Shown: positions 21,653-31,075, counted from the stretch's first letter. The stretch: 64,000 nucleotides of DNA from an uncultured Ruminiclostridium sp. (GCA_947630175.1 CANRGJ010000003.1:225266-289265); one strand, 5' to 3'. Notes: a model not told the origin generated them from the letters alone. Numbers and translations are program-made.

Positions 21653-21669
21653 TTGCAAAGGAACAGAAA

Positions 21670-24354
21670 ATGAATAGAAATCAAATAGAGCAGTTCAATC
21701 AAGAGGCAACCGCAGAATATTTCAGAATGATCAGCGAAATGGTTTTGTCTGCAACATCGCTGACAGCTTCCGATAGGGATTCAAGTGACTATGTGTATTT
21801 GAAACCGGAAGAGATTTCTAAACGGTGGATAACAGATGAAATGCCGATTTGGAGCTTGATGTCAAGCTTTTTTGTCGGACTATACAGCGTTCGGATCCCT
21901 TTTTCATTCATTCTAAAAGGCGAAAAAAACAAAACGTCTTTTTATGTGGGAAGCACAATAGATAAAATAGAAGTCCTTGCAAAAATGCTGGCGGGCGTAA
22001 TCCCGCAGTTACGATATGCAAAAGCGGACGGGGGCGGGGATAGAATTTTCTCTTTTTCTGAAATTCACGGCAAAGACTCCTGCAATCACGGTGGATATCT
22101 GAAAGGCAATCCGACCGGTAATGATAATTACCAAAATGTTTATCAGATAGATGCAGTTATTAAAGGAATGCAAGAAAAGCCCTGGACGATTTTGCTCTTT
22201 GCGCAGCCCGTTGACAAAGGCGATACACTTTTGAGGCAACAGCTGTGGATGACAAAAGCCTCAAATTGCAGCGTATTTAACGAATTGACATATTCTGAAA
22301 CCGATGGATTGGAAACGACCTCATATAAAAAAGAATATTATCACAGCGAGCAGCTGACTAAAAAGATCGGTGCTTTCTGTGAGAAAATAACTGATAGTAT
22401 TTCTTCAGGAGAATGGTGTACCACCATCAATTTTCTTTCTGATTCCAATGAAAATGCTCATTTGCTCGGAGGCTTATTGACCGCTGCTTTTTATGGAGAC
22501 AACTCCGAGCCGGAACCTGTTCATGCTGTTTACAACAATAATTTAATTACAGCTCCAATCGTTGTCGGGACGAAGTATATGCACGCTTCTTATTGCGAAA
22601 TGCAGTATCCTAAGTATTCGACAATGCTCAGCAGCAGAGAGCTGGCCATATATGCATCACTTCCAACGATCGACACATACGGTCTATCTGTAACGGATTA
22701 TGTAGTATTTGATGTTAACAGAAATAATACCGGCGATTTGGATATTGGGAACATTTTTGATTCCGGAAATGTAACCGGCAACACTTACTGCATTGATTCA
22801 AACGAATTCAACAGACACTGTCTTGTTGTCGGACTAACAGGATCCGGGAAAACTAATACGATCAAAAGCTTGATTTGTGGGCTGACTAAAGGGACTGTGC
22901 GACCGGTCATGGTTATCGAGCCGGCAAAAAAAGAATACTGGGAGCTTTACAAGCTTGGCTATTCTGACTTGCAGATATATAGTGTAGGCTCTAACGAAAC
23001 AAACGTTCACAGATTCTGTATGAATCCGTTTGAACGAGCTTTGTTCACTTATAAAGACGGAACGAAAAAATCTGTACCGATCCAAACTCATATTGATTTT
23101 GTATATTCGGCTTTTAAAGCAAGCTTTATTATGTATACACCTATGCCTTATGTCCTTGAACGTGCAATTTATGAAATCTATGAGGACTGCGGCTGGGATA
23201 TTCATAATAATACCAATATCAACGGCGATAACGTTTATCCGACAATTGAAGATCTGTATTTTAAAATTCCGGAAGTCGTTATAGACATGGGCTATGATGC
23301 AAAGATGCGCAATGACTTGATAGGGTCACTTCAGGCAAGAGTGAATTCTATGAGGATCGGCACGAAAGGAGATACGTTAAATGTGTCTCGCTCATTTCCT
23401 ATAGATCGGTTGCTGAACGGGAATGTTGTTATTGAATTAGAGGATATTGGTGATGATGATGTTAAGGCGTTTATCATTAGCCTCCTCTTGATCAACCTTA
23501 TGGAATACAGAAGGCAGCAAGAGGACTGTCAGCTTGGAGTAAGACATCTTATGCTGATAGAGGAAGCACATCGGTTGCTTAAGAATATTCCAAGCGGAAC
23601 AGGCGAAAACGCTGATCCCCGTGGCGCGGCAGTTGAATTTTTCTGTAATCTTCTGGCTGAACTCAGGAGCAAGGGTCAAGGCTTTATCATTGCTGATCAA
23701 ATTCCCTCAAAGCTGGCACCTGACCTGATTAAAAATACCAATTTAAAAATAGTACATAGAACTGTGGCGGAAGAAGAACGTATACTCATCGGCGGCGCTA
23801 TGCATATGACTGAAGAGCAGATCGACAGTCTTGCCTCGTTGAAGCAAGGGGTAGCTGCGGTTTATTCTGAAGGGGATAACAGGCCAAAGCTGGTTAAATC
23901 AAAATATGCGGGGCAGTTCTCTTTGCCGGAAAGAAAAGACCAGACGCGAACACAAGTGTTGATGGCAGTTTCCTCAAATTGCATAGATGTATTGAACAGA
24001 CCCGAATACGAGTCCCTTACTAACAAGCGTACGCCTATATGTCGGGCCTGCAAGCATTATTGCTGCAAAATGCCTGATGAAATAATTTTCGGTCGTGAAT
24101 CAAGTTTTCAGAGATTTGCGAGATCGCTTGACCCTACAATTGTCCAAAGCTGCAAAATAAGTAATATTGATAGTGCAATGGATAACTATCTTGACGCTGA
24201 GACAAATATTGCGTCTGCTGAGGAGAGACAATTTGCGAAAAACTGCATTTTAAACTGTTTATTAAAACAGTGGGAATTGGAAGTCAAGGATAAATCACTC
24301 AAAGGCAGAATCGAACAAGTTTATATCAAGGAGTGTATCAGAAAGAGGAGGTAA
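21670..24354 (+). CDS. HerA/DUF87-like ATPase
   Basis: 894 residues. The RecA-like core has Walker A GLTGSGKT (388-395) and Walker B LMLIEE (627-632), with EEAHRLLKNIPSG after it. The stretch ELRSKGQGFIIADQIPSKLAPDLIKNTNLKIVHR is typical of the HerA/FtsK-like DUF87 ATPases that pump DNA or proteins. The N-terminal 350 residues are unlike HerA and may be an adaptor. The C-terminus has a cysteine cluster (CRACKHYCC). It sits between the broken tubulin-like gene and the toxin genes. Candidate motor of the system. Alternatively it could act on DNA, as HerA does. Confidence 0.82.
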   Translation: MNRNQIEQFNQEATAEYFRMISEMVLSATSLTASDRDSSDYVYLKPEEISKRWITDEMPIWSLMSSFFVGLYSVRIPFSFILKGEKNKTSFYVGSTIDKIEVLAKMLAGVIPQLRYAKADGGGDRIFSFSEIHGKDSCNHGGYLKGNPTGNDNYQNVYQIDAVIKGMQEKPWTILLFAQPVDKGDTLLRQQLWMTKASNCSVFNELTYSETDGLETTSYKKEYYHSEQLTKKIGAFCEKITDSISSGEWCTTINFLSDSNENAHLLGGLLTAAFYGDNSEPEPVHAVYNNNLITAPIVVGTKYMHASYCEMQYPKYSTMLSSRELAIYASLPTIDTYGLSVTDYVVFDVNRNNTGDLDIGNIFDSGNVTGNTYCIDSNEFNRHCLVVGLTGSGKTNTIKSLICGLTKGTVRPVMVIEPAKKEYWELYKLGYSDLQIYSVGSNETNVHRFCMNPFERALFTYKDGTKKSVPIQTHIDFVYSAFKASFIMYTPMPYVLERAIYEIYEDCGWDIHNNTNINGDNVYPTIEDLYFKIPEVVIDMGYDAKMRNDLIGSLQARVNSMRIGTKGDTLNVSRSFPIDRLLNGNVVIELEDIGDDDVKAFIISLLLINLMEYRRQQEDCQLGVRHLMLIEEAHRLLKNIPSGTGENADPRGAAVEFFCNLLAELRSKGQGFIIADQIPSKLAPDLIKNTNLKIVHRTVAEEERILIGGAMHMTEEQIDSLASLKQGVAAVYSEGDNRPKLVKSKYAGQFSLPERKDQTRTQVLMAVSSNCIDVLNRPEYESLTNKRTPICRACKHYCCKMPDEIIFGRESSFQRFARSLDPTIVQSCKISNIDSAMDNYLDAETNIASAEERQFAKNCILNCLLKQWELEVKDKSLKGRIEQVYIKECIRKRR

Positions 24355-24359
24355 AGAGC

Positions 24360-25112
24360 ATGTGTGACGAAGCAAGCGAAGGATCTGCAAGCGCCGCAGA
24401 GGTCTCTGATGTATCAGACGACAGTGCTTCATTTGAAGCAACAGAAAATGATGAGCTTGTCGAAAACGCAGAAGAAAACAGTGATGAAGAACATTTAGAT
24501 TATTCCGATGATTTATTGAACGGTGAAAAATCTGACAAAGATACTGAGCTGTGTGATGAATCTGCTTTGGTTCATGAAAAATCGGAAAAGGAAGAAGCGG
24601 CAAACGAATCGGAATCCGAGGGCAAGTCTGAAAAAAACGAATCTGCAGAGGAAGATAAAAATTCCGATCAGCAAATTGAAAGAGCCGAAATATATGAGAA
24701 AAGTGAATATTCAGATGAAATAAACGATAGGATATCATCAGTTGAGGAGCTGGAGATTTATCAAAAGGCCGGATTAAAAGAAGCAAAAATTGACGGGAGA
24801 GCATATCTTGTGAGAGATGACATTGATATGGACTATGTTGATCCTAAATCCGGAAAGACAAATAAAGAATTGATGGAAATGGGACGTTCTCCATATGATT
24901 CAAAAACGGGAGAAAAAATCCAATTACATCATATCGGTCAGGAATATGATTCTCCGTTAGCTGAATTGACCGCTAATTCAGAGCATGGGCAGTATTATTC
25001 TGTCATACATACCAAGGAATCCGAGAGTTGGCGCAGCGATGAACAAAAAAACAATCGGTACAATAATGAAGAACGCCCTCAACATTGGAGATGCAGGGCA
25101 AAGGAAGGTTAA
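24360..25112 (+). CDS. polymorphic toxin, LHH (HNH/Endo VII) nuclease C-terminus
   Basis: 250 residues. The first 120 are acidic and disordered. The last 100 carry the LHH nuclease signature: QLHHIGQ at about 188-194 (Leu189-His190-His191), LAEL, a second histidine (SEHG), and a C-terminal R...RYNNEERPQHWRCRA. Such domains are DNases at the tips of bacterial polymorphic toxins. The GAGGAGG site fixes the ATG at 24360. There is no signal peptide, LXG or WXG region, so delivery must use another route. It is followed 3 nt later by a SUKH-type immunity gene. Confidence 0.85.
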   Translation: MCDEASEGSASAAEVSDVSDDSASFEATENDELVENAEENSDEEHLDYSDDLLNGEKSDKDTELCDESALVHEKSEKEEAANESESEGKSEKNESAEEDKNSDQQIERAEIYEKSEYSDEINDRISSVEELEIYQKAGLKEAKIDGRAYLVRDDIDMDYVDPKSGKTNKELMEMGRSPYDSKTGEKIQLHHIGQEYDSPLAELTANSEHGQYYSVIHTKESESWRSDEQKNNRYNNEERPQHWRCRAKEG

Positions 25113-25115
25113 ACT

Positions 25116-25520
25116 ATGGAGCTTAATGATTTTATAAAGACCCACAATGTTGATTTTTCTTATAGCAGAGTTGATGAATCGTTTATCACGGAGATGGAGC
25201 GTATTCTTGATGTAAAAGTAGGAGAACAGCTGAAAAAATATATTATTGACTATGGCTATATCGGATATGAATATATCGAATTGTTTGGAGTTAATAATAT
25301 TCAAGGGATCAAGTCGGATATGATTCAGCAAACCATATTCCTTCATGAAAAATTTGACGCAACAAATGGGTTGATAGCAATTGAAGACCAGGGAGACGGC
25401 GATTATTACCTGGTTGACAGCGAGGATGCGGTTTATCGTTTCATTGCCGGAAGTAAACAGCTTTCAGCAGCAAACCTGAGCTTTGACGAGTATCTGATCA
25501 AAAGATTGTTGAGTGTGTGA
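25116..25520 (+). CDS. SUKH-type (SMI1/KNR4) immunity protein
   Basis: 134 residues, acidic. Helices and strands follow the SMI1/KNR4 (SUKH) pattern: ITEMERILDVKVGEQLKKYIIDYGYIGYEYIELFG, then ATNGLIAIEDQGDGDYYLVDSED, then a C-terminal helix with FDEYL. SUKH proteins neutralise polymorphic nucleases, and the position directly behind the LHH toxin supports the pairing. The stop overlaps the start of the open frame that contains the next toxin. Confidence 0.82.
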   Translation: MELNDFIKTHNVDFSYSRVDESFITEMERILDVKVGEQLKKYIIDYGYIGYEYIELFGVNNIQGIKSDMIQQTIFLHEKFDATNGLIAIEDQGDGDYYLVDSEDAVYRFIAGSKQLSAANLSFDEYLIKRLLSV

Positions 25521-25594
25521 TCTGCTGTGCTTATTTGCAGGAGGCAGCAAAGCTGCTTTATCAGGCGGGTCACATAAAGATAGGGGGGATAATA

Positions 25595-26326
25595 ATGCCT
25601 GACGCAGGAGGGGCCGGAGGTCCTTCGGTATCAGAAGGAGCCGTTGACGCAGGGATGGAATCATCTGCAGAGGCTGTGGAAATCGGATCAGAAGGCATGG
25701 AAACAGTTGACAGCGAGCTGTGCTCTGACAAAAGTGACCAAGAATTATTTGACATCTCTGATGATTTAAATGAATATGAAGTCGAGCTGATGGATTTTTC
25801 ATATGAAGCAAAGGACCCATCATATCAAGTTGACATGGAAACACATTACAATGAAAATGGTGATCCGGTAGGCGATGTCCCGATAGTCACAGATGACAGT
25901 TTTTTGGTAGAAGGGGACAATTATGTTGAAAACGGGGAAAAGACTATCGATTGGTCTTCCAATGCTGAGAATTCAGACGCTGAAGGCTTTGACAAGGACG
26001 TGCCTGTTACATATGATACTCTTCCGCCTGAAACAATTATATCAAGACATGGAAGCGAACGTGGGCGTTATGGGACAGATAAAGGAACAGATTATTCCGA
26101 ATTATCTTTACCGTATGATCCTGCAACGCATGAATATCATGAGTATAAAGTGCTCAAGCCTGTGACTTGCAAAAGCGGCATTGCTGCTAAGAATTTTGGC
26201 CAGAAAGGCGGCGGAAAGCAGTTTTTTTTTCAGAAACATTTTCAGAAATGTCCAATCCTAATAATCCCAACAGAACTATGGAAAGGATCAGGTAGTGTGA
26301 AATGGCAGACGGAATACTTAGTTTAA
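25595..26326 (+). CDS. polymorphic toxin, TNT-type NAD+ glycohydrolase C-terminus
   Basis: About 243 residues. A Gly/Ala/acidic N-terminus (with FDISDDL, echoing LDYSDDL in the LHH toxin) precedes a TNT domain: ISRHGSERGRYGTDKGT (from about 149), SLPYDPATHEYHEYKVLKP, and the NFGQKGGGKQ motif ending at Gln209. This matches the tuberculosis necrotizing toxin family, which destroys NAD+. Directly after Gln209 is a run of nine T (26222-26230). In the given frame the protein runs on to 26326 and overlaps the next gene; a -1 shift would end it at 26295. The ATG at 25595 is chosen for its AGGGGGG site. Confidence 0.82.
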   Translation: MPDAGGAGGPSVSEGAVDAGMESSAEAVEIGSEGMETVDSELCSDKSDQELFDISDDLNEYEVELMDFSYEAKDPSYQVDMETHYNENGDPVGDVPIVTDDSFLVEGDNYVENGEKTIDWSSNAENSDAEGFDKDVPVTYDTLPPETIISRHGSERGRYGTDKGTDYSELSLPYDPATHEYHEYKVLKPVTCKSGIAAKNFGQKGGGKQFFFQKHFQKCPILIIPTELWKGSGSVKWQTEYLV

Positions 26327-26538
26327 CAATTCTCAAAGAGAAGCTGGAAGGGATAAAGGTACCAAAGAGCTATTACAGGATCGGTTCATATGGCGAGGAA
26401 GCCCTGTGCATACTATTTGAGAATAATCAATGGGTAGTATTTGAAGGAGAGCGTGGGCAGAGATACAATGTCCATTTTTTTGATCAGGAAAGGGAAGCCT
26501 GTTTATATTTCTGGAACAGAATAAAGGTCTTTCTTTGA
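26302..26538 (+). CDS. probable TNT immunity protein
   Basis: 78 residues, compact alpha/beta. The pattern YYRIGSYGEEALCILFENNQWVVF, then GERGQRYN, then FFDQEREACLYFW resembles small proteins that commonly follow TNT-domain toxins. The ATG overlaps the end of the toxin frame by 25 nt (or follows it by 6 nt if the toxin frame shifts). The ribosome site is weak, suggesting translational coupling to the toxin. Confidence 0.65.
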   Translation: MADGILSLTILKEKLEGIKVPKSYYRIGSYGEEALCILFENNQWVVFEGERGQRYNVHFFDQEREACLYFWNRIKVFL

Positions 26539-26730
26539 TTATTCACACCTTAAAGTAGAGCGCCGATAATTATAAGGCGAGATTGAAGAGCCCTTTGTGA
26601 TAGCGGAGCTGTGCTCGGAGCTTTCATGATGGGAACCTATATGGTAGCTTGTGGATATATTTATCATATGTTGATTTCATATTGTTGTTACAAGCCGCAT
26701 TGTTCAGCTATAATAATGGAGAGATCCCAC
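26539..26730. other. gene-free tail of the toxin operon
   Basis: No credible gene. A 78-codon minus-strand frame (26688-26924) overlaps the next promoter and gene start and looks accidental. The DNA may be the remnant of an earlier toxin cassette, but I can name no domain. Confidence 0.4.
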
Positions 26731-26761
26731 AAACTCAGTATTTGAAAATGCCTGAGTTTTT
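26731..26761 (+). terminator. terminator of the toxin operon
   Basis: AAACTCAG and CTGAGTTT form an 8-bp stem with a 13-nt loop, and the T-run continues into 26761. It lies about 50 nt before the next promoter. Confidence 0.65.
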
Positions 26762-26811
26762 CAATGGGAGTTCTTTTTAAGTGTTCAGCGCAAGAAACAG
26801 GGAGAGCACTC

Positions 26812-26840
26812 TTGACACGTTCACCGCTGAGAAGTATAAT
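26812..26840 (+). promoter_or_regulatory. consensus promoter of the RyR/TIR operon
   Basis: TTGACA, 17-nt spacer, TATAAT: a perfect sigma-A consensus, 32 nt before the start at 26873. Such strength suggests constitutive expression unless a regulator acts. Confidence 0.9.
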
Positions 26841-26872
26841 AGCTATATAATTTATATATTGAGGTGGAAGCT

Positions 26873-28666
26873 GTGGATTGGCTTTTAAGTTTTTCAATTT
26901 CGTTGCTTGTGCTGACAGCCGCAATTATTTTTGCGGTTATTGCTTCTGTTGGAAAATATAAACGGGGCAGAGTGCTGACGCCTTTCAACATAGTGTTCGG
27001 GGGCGTTTTTATCTCTGTCGTTATTTGTTTGCTTCCGATCTATAACGGCATACTGTCCGACACGACGGACAGTATACTGAAGACTGTCGCTTTCTCACTG
27101 CATAATACTTTGCAGGTATTTACCATAAACGCGGACCGTGACATAATCATGGAGGGAATAACCTGTTCGCAGCAATGGCTGTCTGCTGCCTACTCGGCGT
27201 ATCTTTCGGTTGCTTTCCTTATTGCGCCCGTTCTGACGTTTGGATTTCTGATATCTTTCTTTAAGAATGTGACGGCGTTTTTAAACTACCTTCTTCATTA
27301 TTTCAGTGACGTATACGTTTTTTCAGAGCTGAACGAAAAGTCTCTGTCGCTTGGAGCTGATATCAAAAAGAACCACAGCAAGGCACTTATCGTCTATACT
27401 GACGTTTTCGAGAATAACGACGGGATCTCCTGCGAGCTAGTTGAACGCGCCGGGGAAATACGGGCGATATGCTTCAAAAAAGATATTCTGGCGATCAATT
27501 TTAAGTCTCACCACCACAAGGCACCGATAGTATTTTTTACTATCGGAAAAGACGAAACTGAGAATACCGACCAGGCGTTAAAGCTTATCAGACTGTATAA
27601 GGACAGGGCTGATACCCGATTGTTCGTTTTCTCATCAAGGATCGACGGGGAGCTTTTATTGACCAAAGCGGACAAAGGGAAGTTAAAGGTGCGCAGGGTC
27701 AACGAGGTCAGATCTCTTGTGAACCGTATACTTTATGAACAGGGTGCAGAGCTGTTTGCAAACGCAAGAGAAATGCCGAACGGAGACAAAAAGATATCCG
27801 CTTTGATCATCGGCGTCGGGCGGCACGGGACCGAAATGCTCAAGGCGCTGTCCTGGTATTGCCAGATGGACGGTTATCACTTAGAGATAAATGCATTTGA
27901 TTTAGACGAAAAAGCTGAAGACAGATTCAATGCCTTGGCCCCTGAGCTGATGAGTGAAAAATACAACGGTGTTATCCTGCCTGAGGAAGCGGAGTACACG
28001 ATACGTATCCATTCAGGATTTGACGTCACCACAAAGTCCTTTGCCGATGAAATAGCTAAGCTTTCCGATACCACGTACGTATTTGTTTCACTCGGCTCAG
28101 ATACTGTGAATATAGAAACTGCCGTTATGCTTCGCATGCTGTTTGAACGCATGAAGATAAAACCGGTGATACAATCGGTCGTTTCCGGCACAGATGAAAA
28201 GAATGCATTGAACGGCATAACAAATTACCGTGGTCAGCCGTATGACATTGAGTTTATCGGTGATACGAGATCGTTCTATTCTGAAGCGGTGATAATGAAT
28301 TCCCAGCTTGAAGCCGACGCTCTGAGCCGCCACTTGAAATGGGGCAGTGAGGAGGAATTCTGGCAGTATGAGTATAACTATAATTCTTCGGTAGCATCTG
28401 CGCTTCACATGAAAGCGCGCATAGCCTGCGGCATACCCGGAGCGGCAAAGAATGAGGAAGACCTTACCGAAGAAGAGAAAAAAATAATCGGAGTTCTGGA
28501 GCACCGCCGCTGGAACGCATATATGAGATCCGAAGGCTATATCTTCAGCGGCTCCTCCGAAAAGAGCAGCCGCAACGACCTTGCGAAAATGCACCATGAT
28601 TTAGTTGATTATTCTTCACTTGATGAGACCGAGAAACGCAAGGACAGCAGTGTCGGGACGAAATAA
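26873..28666 (+). CDS. membrane protein with Rossmann (TrkA-N-like) and RyR domains, copy 1
   Basis: About 597 residues. Three N-terminal membrane helices (about 4-28, 40-58 and 105-135) precede two Rossmann-like lobes; the second has the nucleotide-binding GVGRHG near residue 313. The C-terminus has an RyR domain, with LEHRRWNAYMRSEGY from about 541 and KMHHDLVDYSSL. RyR repeats of this type occur in bacterial signalling and conflict proteins and are thought to bind nucleotide-type ligands. GTG at 26873 is preferred over the one at 26864, because the GAGGTGG site at 26861-26867 overlaps the latter. It forms one operon with a paralogue and a TIR-LRR gene. Confidence 0.8.
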   Translation: MDWLLSFSISLLVLTAAIIFAVIASVGKYKRGRVLTPFNIVFGGVFISVVICLLPIYNGILSDTTDSILKTVAFSLHNTLQVFTINADRDIIMEGITCSQQWLSAAYSAYLSVAFLIAPVLTFGFLISFFKNVTAFLNYLLHYFSDVYVFSELNEKSLSLGADIKKNHSKALIVYTDVFENNDGISCELVERAGEIRAICFKKDILAINFKSHHHKAPIVFFTIGKDETENTDQALKLIRLYKDRADTRLFVFSSRIDGELLLTKADKGKLKVRRVNEVRSLVNRILYEQGAELFANAREMPNGDKKISALIIGVGRHGTEMLKALSWYCQMDGYHLEINAFDLDEKAEDRFNALAPELMSEKYNGVILPEEAEYTIRIHSGFDVTTKSFADEIAKLSDTTYVFVSLGSDTVNIETAVMLRMLFERMKIKPVIQSVVSGTDEKNALNGITNYRGQPYDIEFIGDTRSFYSEAVIMNSQLEADALSRHLKWGSEEEFWQYEYNYNSSVASALHMKARIACGIPGAAKNEEDLTEEEKKIIGVLEHRRWNAYMRSEGYIFSGSSEKSSRNDLAKMHHDLVDYSSLDETEKRKDSSVGTK

Positions 28667-28777
28667 AGCTTTTTCATATTTTGCTTATATTATGACAAAA
28701 GTAACTTTTCTTAATCGACTTTGATATTAAGCTAAAAACAAATATTCCGTAAACAGCAAAAATAAAGGAGAAATAAT

Positions 28778-30970
28778 GTGAATACTGATGTTAATGTAAT
28801 AGAAATAAGCGTTTTATTTATTGTGTCGGTTCTTCTGTTCTTGGCGGGAGTCTATTATTTCTTTATTCACAATAGGGTCTTTAAAGCAAATAAGCATTCA
28901 TTTGAGAACAGAATAATGTTTTTTTCAGCAGCGTTATTGGCTGCAACGTGGTGCATAAGATATATGGTCGGTATTTCCGGGGTGCTTTCGCCTGACGGAA
29001 CGGCTTTGTCCCGTTCCGAGGAAATATTAAACAGCCTTGTTCATACATTTCAGTCGTTCAGTATGGATGAAGATTATACAGAGTATCTGACGCAGGGCAA
29101 AGTATTGATGGAAAGCCTGTTCCCTCACACAGGCGCGGTCAAGCTGCTGTATTCTGCTTATGTATCAGTTTTGAATGTAATATGTCCGATCATGGGCGGC
29201 GCAATACTGTTTGCTATATTAACCAGCATTTTCCCGAAGATCAAGCTCTGGTTCTTTAATTTTATGTATTGGCGGCCTATCTGCTATTTTTCGGAATTAA
29301 ATGATGCATCCTTGGCGTTAGCGAAAAGTATTCGGAATTCAGATTCCTTTTTTCTTAAAACGCTGATTGTTTTTTTGGATGTTTACACCGACTCTGACGA
29401 TGAAGAAATATCGGAGAGAATCCAAAAGGCTAAATTTATCAATGCTGTATGCTTGAAGGAGGACATAGCTGATATTTCGATCAGTCACAGACGGGGAAAG
29501 AAATTCTTTTTGATAGATGAAAAACAAATAGGCAATTTACAGACATTGGCTGCATTCAAAAGCAAAAAAATATATAAAAGATTAAAACATAACGATGAAA
29601 TATATGTGTTTGGGACCGATGAAAGCAATCGGCTTGTCGTAGAATCTGTCCGCAGCTTCTTCGAAGAACAGCTCGGTGCGGAAAAACCTTTAGTAATGTC
29701 CGTCAACGGCATGAAAAACTTGGTTTATGATCTCCTGAAGAACAAGCCTTTGTTTTCTGCTAAGATAGGTAAGCCACGAAAGGCCGGCGAACATTTAAAA
29801 ATTGCTGTTTTCGGTTCCGGTCAGATCGGTACCGAGATGTTTCTGGCAGCCTACTGGTGCGGACAATTATTGGATTATAAGCTTCACCTGACGGTTATTT
29901 CCAAAGAAAAAGAGGCCGATTTCAGAGCCAGAATAGACCATATAAATTCAGACATATTTGAAACGAGCAAGGAAGGTTCGGAGCTGCTGAGAGTGTATGA
30001 AGATGAGGCAGTTCCGTCTTCACCGACATATTTCAGCTTCAGTTATGTTGAAACCGATGTACGGCAAGATGATCTTTACACAAAAATGCTTCATGATGGA
30101 GACGGCGGAAGGATAGTTGATTCTGATTATTTTGTTGTTGCGCTTGGTTCGGACGAGGATAATTTAGATGTCGCAGATCAAATCGCCCGATATATCACAC
30201 TGTCTAAGACCGAAGCACCAGAAAGCCGAATACCTGTTGCATATGTTGTTTATGATGATGCATTAAGCGAGCTGCTAAAATCAAATTGCAATGAAGAAAA
30301 TCCGTTTGTAGATATGTTTCCTTTTGGTTCGCTTGATGACACATATTGCTGCAATAACATTACATATGGCGGTCTTAGCAATAGTGTATCTGTTGCTGAG
30401 GATGATATTTATAAAAAAGCTGTCAATCAGAAACTGACAGCTATGATGACAGATATTAAGGAGTATGGCAAAAAGGAGCACAAGGATTCGTATTCTTATT
30501 GGTCGGAAATCGCTCGTGTTATCCATATAAAATATAAAGCATTTTGCGTTGGCAAAAGCGCAGATGATTATATTAAGAATGCCAAAGATCCCAACAATGA
30601 ATTAAATAGGAATCATCGGCTTGCCTGGCTGGAACATCGGAGATGGAATGCCTTTATGAGAGTCAACGGATTCAAAAGACCGACGCTTCAGGAAGAAGAG
30701 AGTTATATCAGGAGATTGCCGGTCCCAACCGATCAGAATGATTTTCAAAACAAAGGAAAACATAAAAATCTGACCCTTAAGCTGCATCCTTGTCTGGTGG
30801 AATGTGCTGTAAAATCCTTGGATAACGCTGATGCAGAACAGCCAAGAAAAGAGGATCTGCTGGATCAGGCAGCGATAAGGATGAAGGAAAAATATACTGA
30901 TAAGAATTTAGGAACGGGCGACTTTAAAGCATATGATTATCCGATAGACGATTATAGATTGAACATATAG
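28778..30970 (+). CDS. membrane protein with Rossmann (TrkA-N-like) and RyR domains, copy 2
   Basis: 730 residues and the same architecture as the previous gene: N-terminal membrane helices (about 8-30, 45-62 and 125-150), then lobes with FGSGQIGTEM near 344-353, and a C-terminal RyR domain (LEHRRWNAFMRVNGF at about 617, then KLHPCLVE). The copies share the LGSDxxN and GTEM...YWCGQ blocks but are strongly diverged, which suggests distinct ligands or a hetero-oligomer. GTG start with AAGGAG 8 nt upstream; the overlapping ATG at 28776 reads straight into a stop. Confidence 0.8.
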   Translation: MNTDVNVIEISVLFIVSVLLFLAGVYYFFIHNRVFKANKHSFENRIMFFSAALLAATWCIRYMVGISGVLSPDGTALSRSEEILNSLVHTFQSFSMDEDYTEYLTQGKVLMESLFPHTGAVKLLYSAYVSVLNVICPIMGGAILFAILTSIFPKIKLWFFNFMYWRPICYFSELNDASLALAKSIRNSDSFFLKTLIVFLDVYTDSDDEEISERIQKAKFINAVCLKEDIADISISHRRGKKFFLIDEKQIGNLQTLAAFKSKKIYKRLKHNDEIYVFGTDESNRLVVESVRSFFEEQLGAEKPLVMSVNGMKNLVYDLLKNKPLFSAKIGKPRKAGEHLKIAVFGSGQIGTEMFLAAYWCGQLLDYKLHLTVISKEKEADFRARIDHINSDIFETSKEGSELLRVYEDEAVPSSPTYFSFSYVETDVRQDDLYTKMLHDGDGGRIVDSDYFVVALGSDEDNLDVADQIARYITLSKTEAPESRIPVAYVVYDDALSELLKSNCNEENPFVDMFPFGSLDDTYCCNNITYGGLSNSVSVAEDDIYKKAVNQKLTAMMTDIKEYGKKEHKDSYSYWSEIARVIHIKYKAFCVGKSADDYIKNAKDPNNELNRNHRLAWLEHRRWNAFMRVNGFKRPTLQEEESYIRRLPVPTDQNDFQNKGKHKNLTLKLHPCLVECAVKSLDNADAEQPRKEDLLDQAAIRMKEKYTDKNLGTGDFKAYDYPIDDYRLNI

Positions 30971-31075
30971 TGAAATCTTCGCTTTTGACATAAGTGATAT
31001 TGTTTTACAGCAGAATTGACAGTGCAGCTGGGAAAAAAGCCTCATTTTATGTATATGAGAAAGAGGAAGGACAGC

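Noticed and set aside
21670..24354. HerA-SIR2 or HerA-DUF4297-type defence system
   Set aside because: The ATPase is HerA-like, but no SIR2 or nuclease partner is adjacent; neighbours are vWA, tubulin-like and toxin genes.
24360..26326. Classification of the toxins as LXG/WXG (type VII) substrates
   Set aside because: No WXG or LXG pattern and no EssC-type ATPase; the N-termini are acidic and disordered.
26688..26924. 78-codon minus-strand frame
   Set aside because: Runs across the terminator, the consensus promoter and the start of the next gene.
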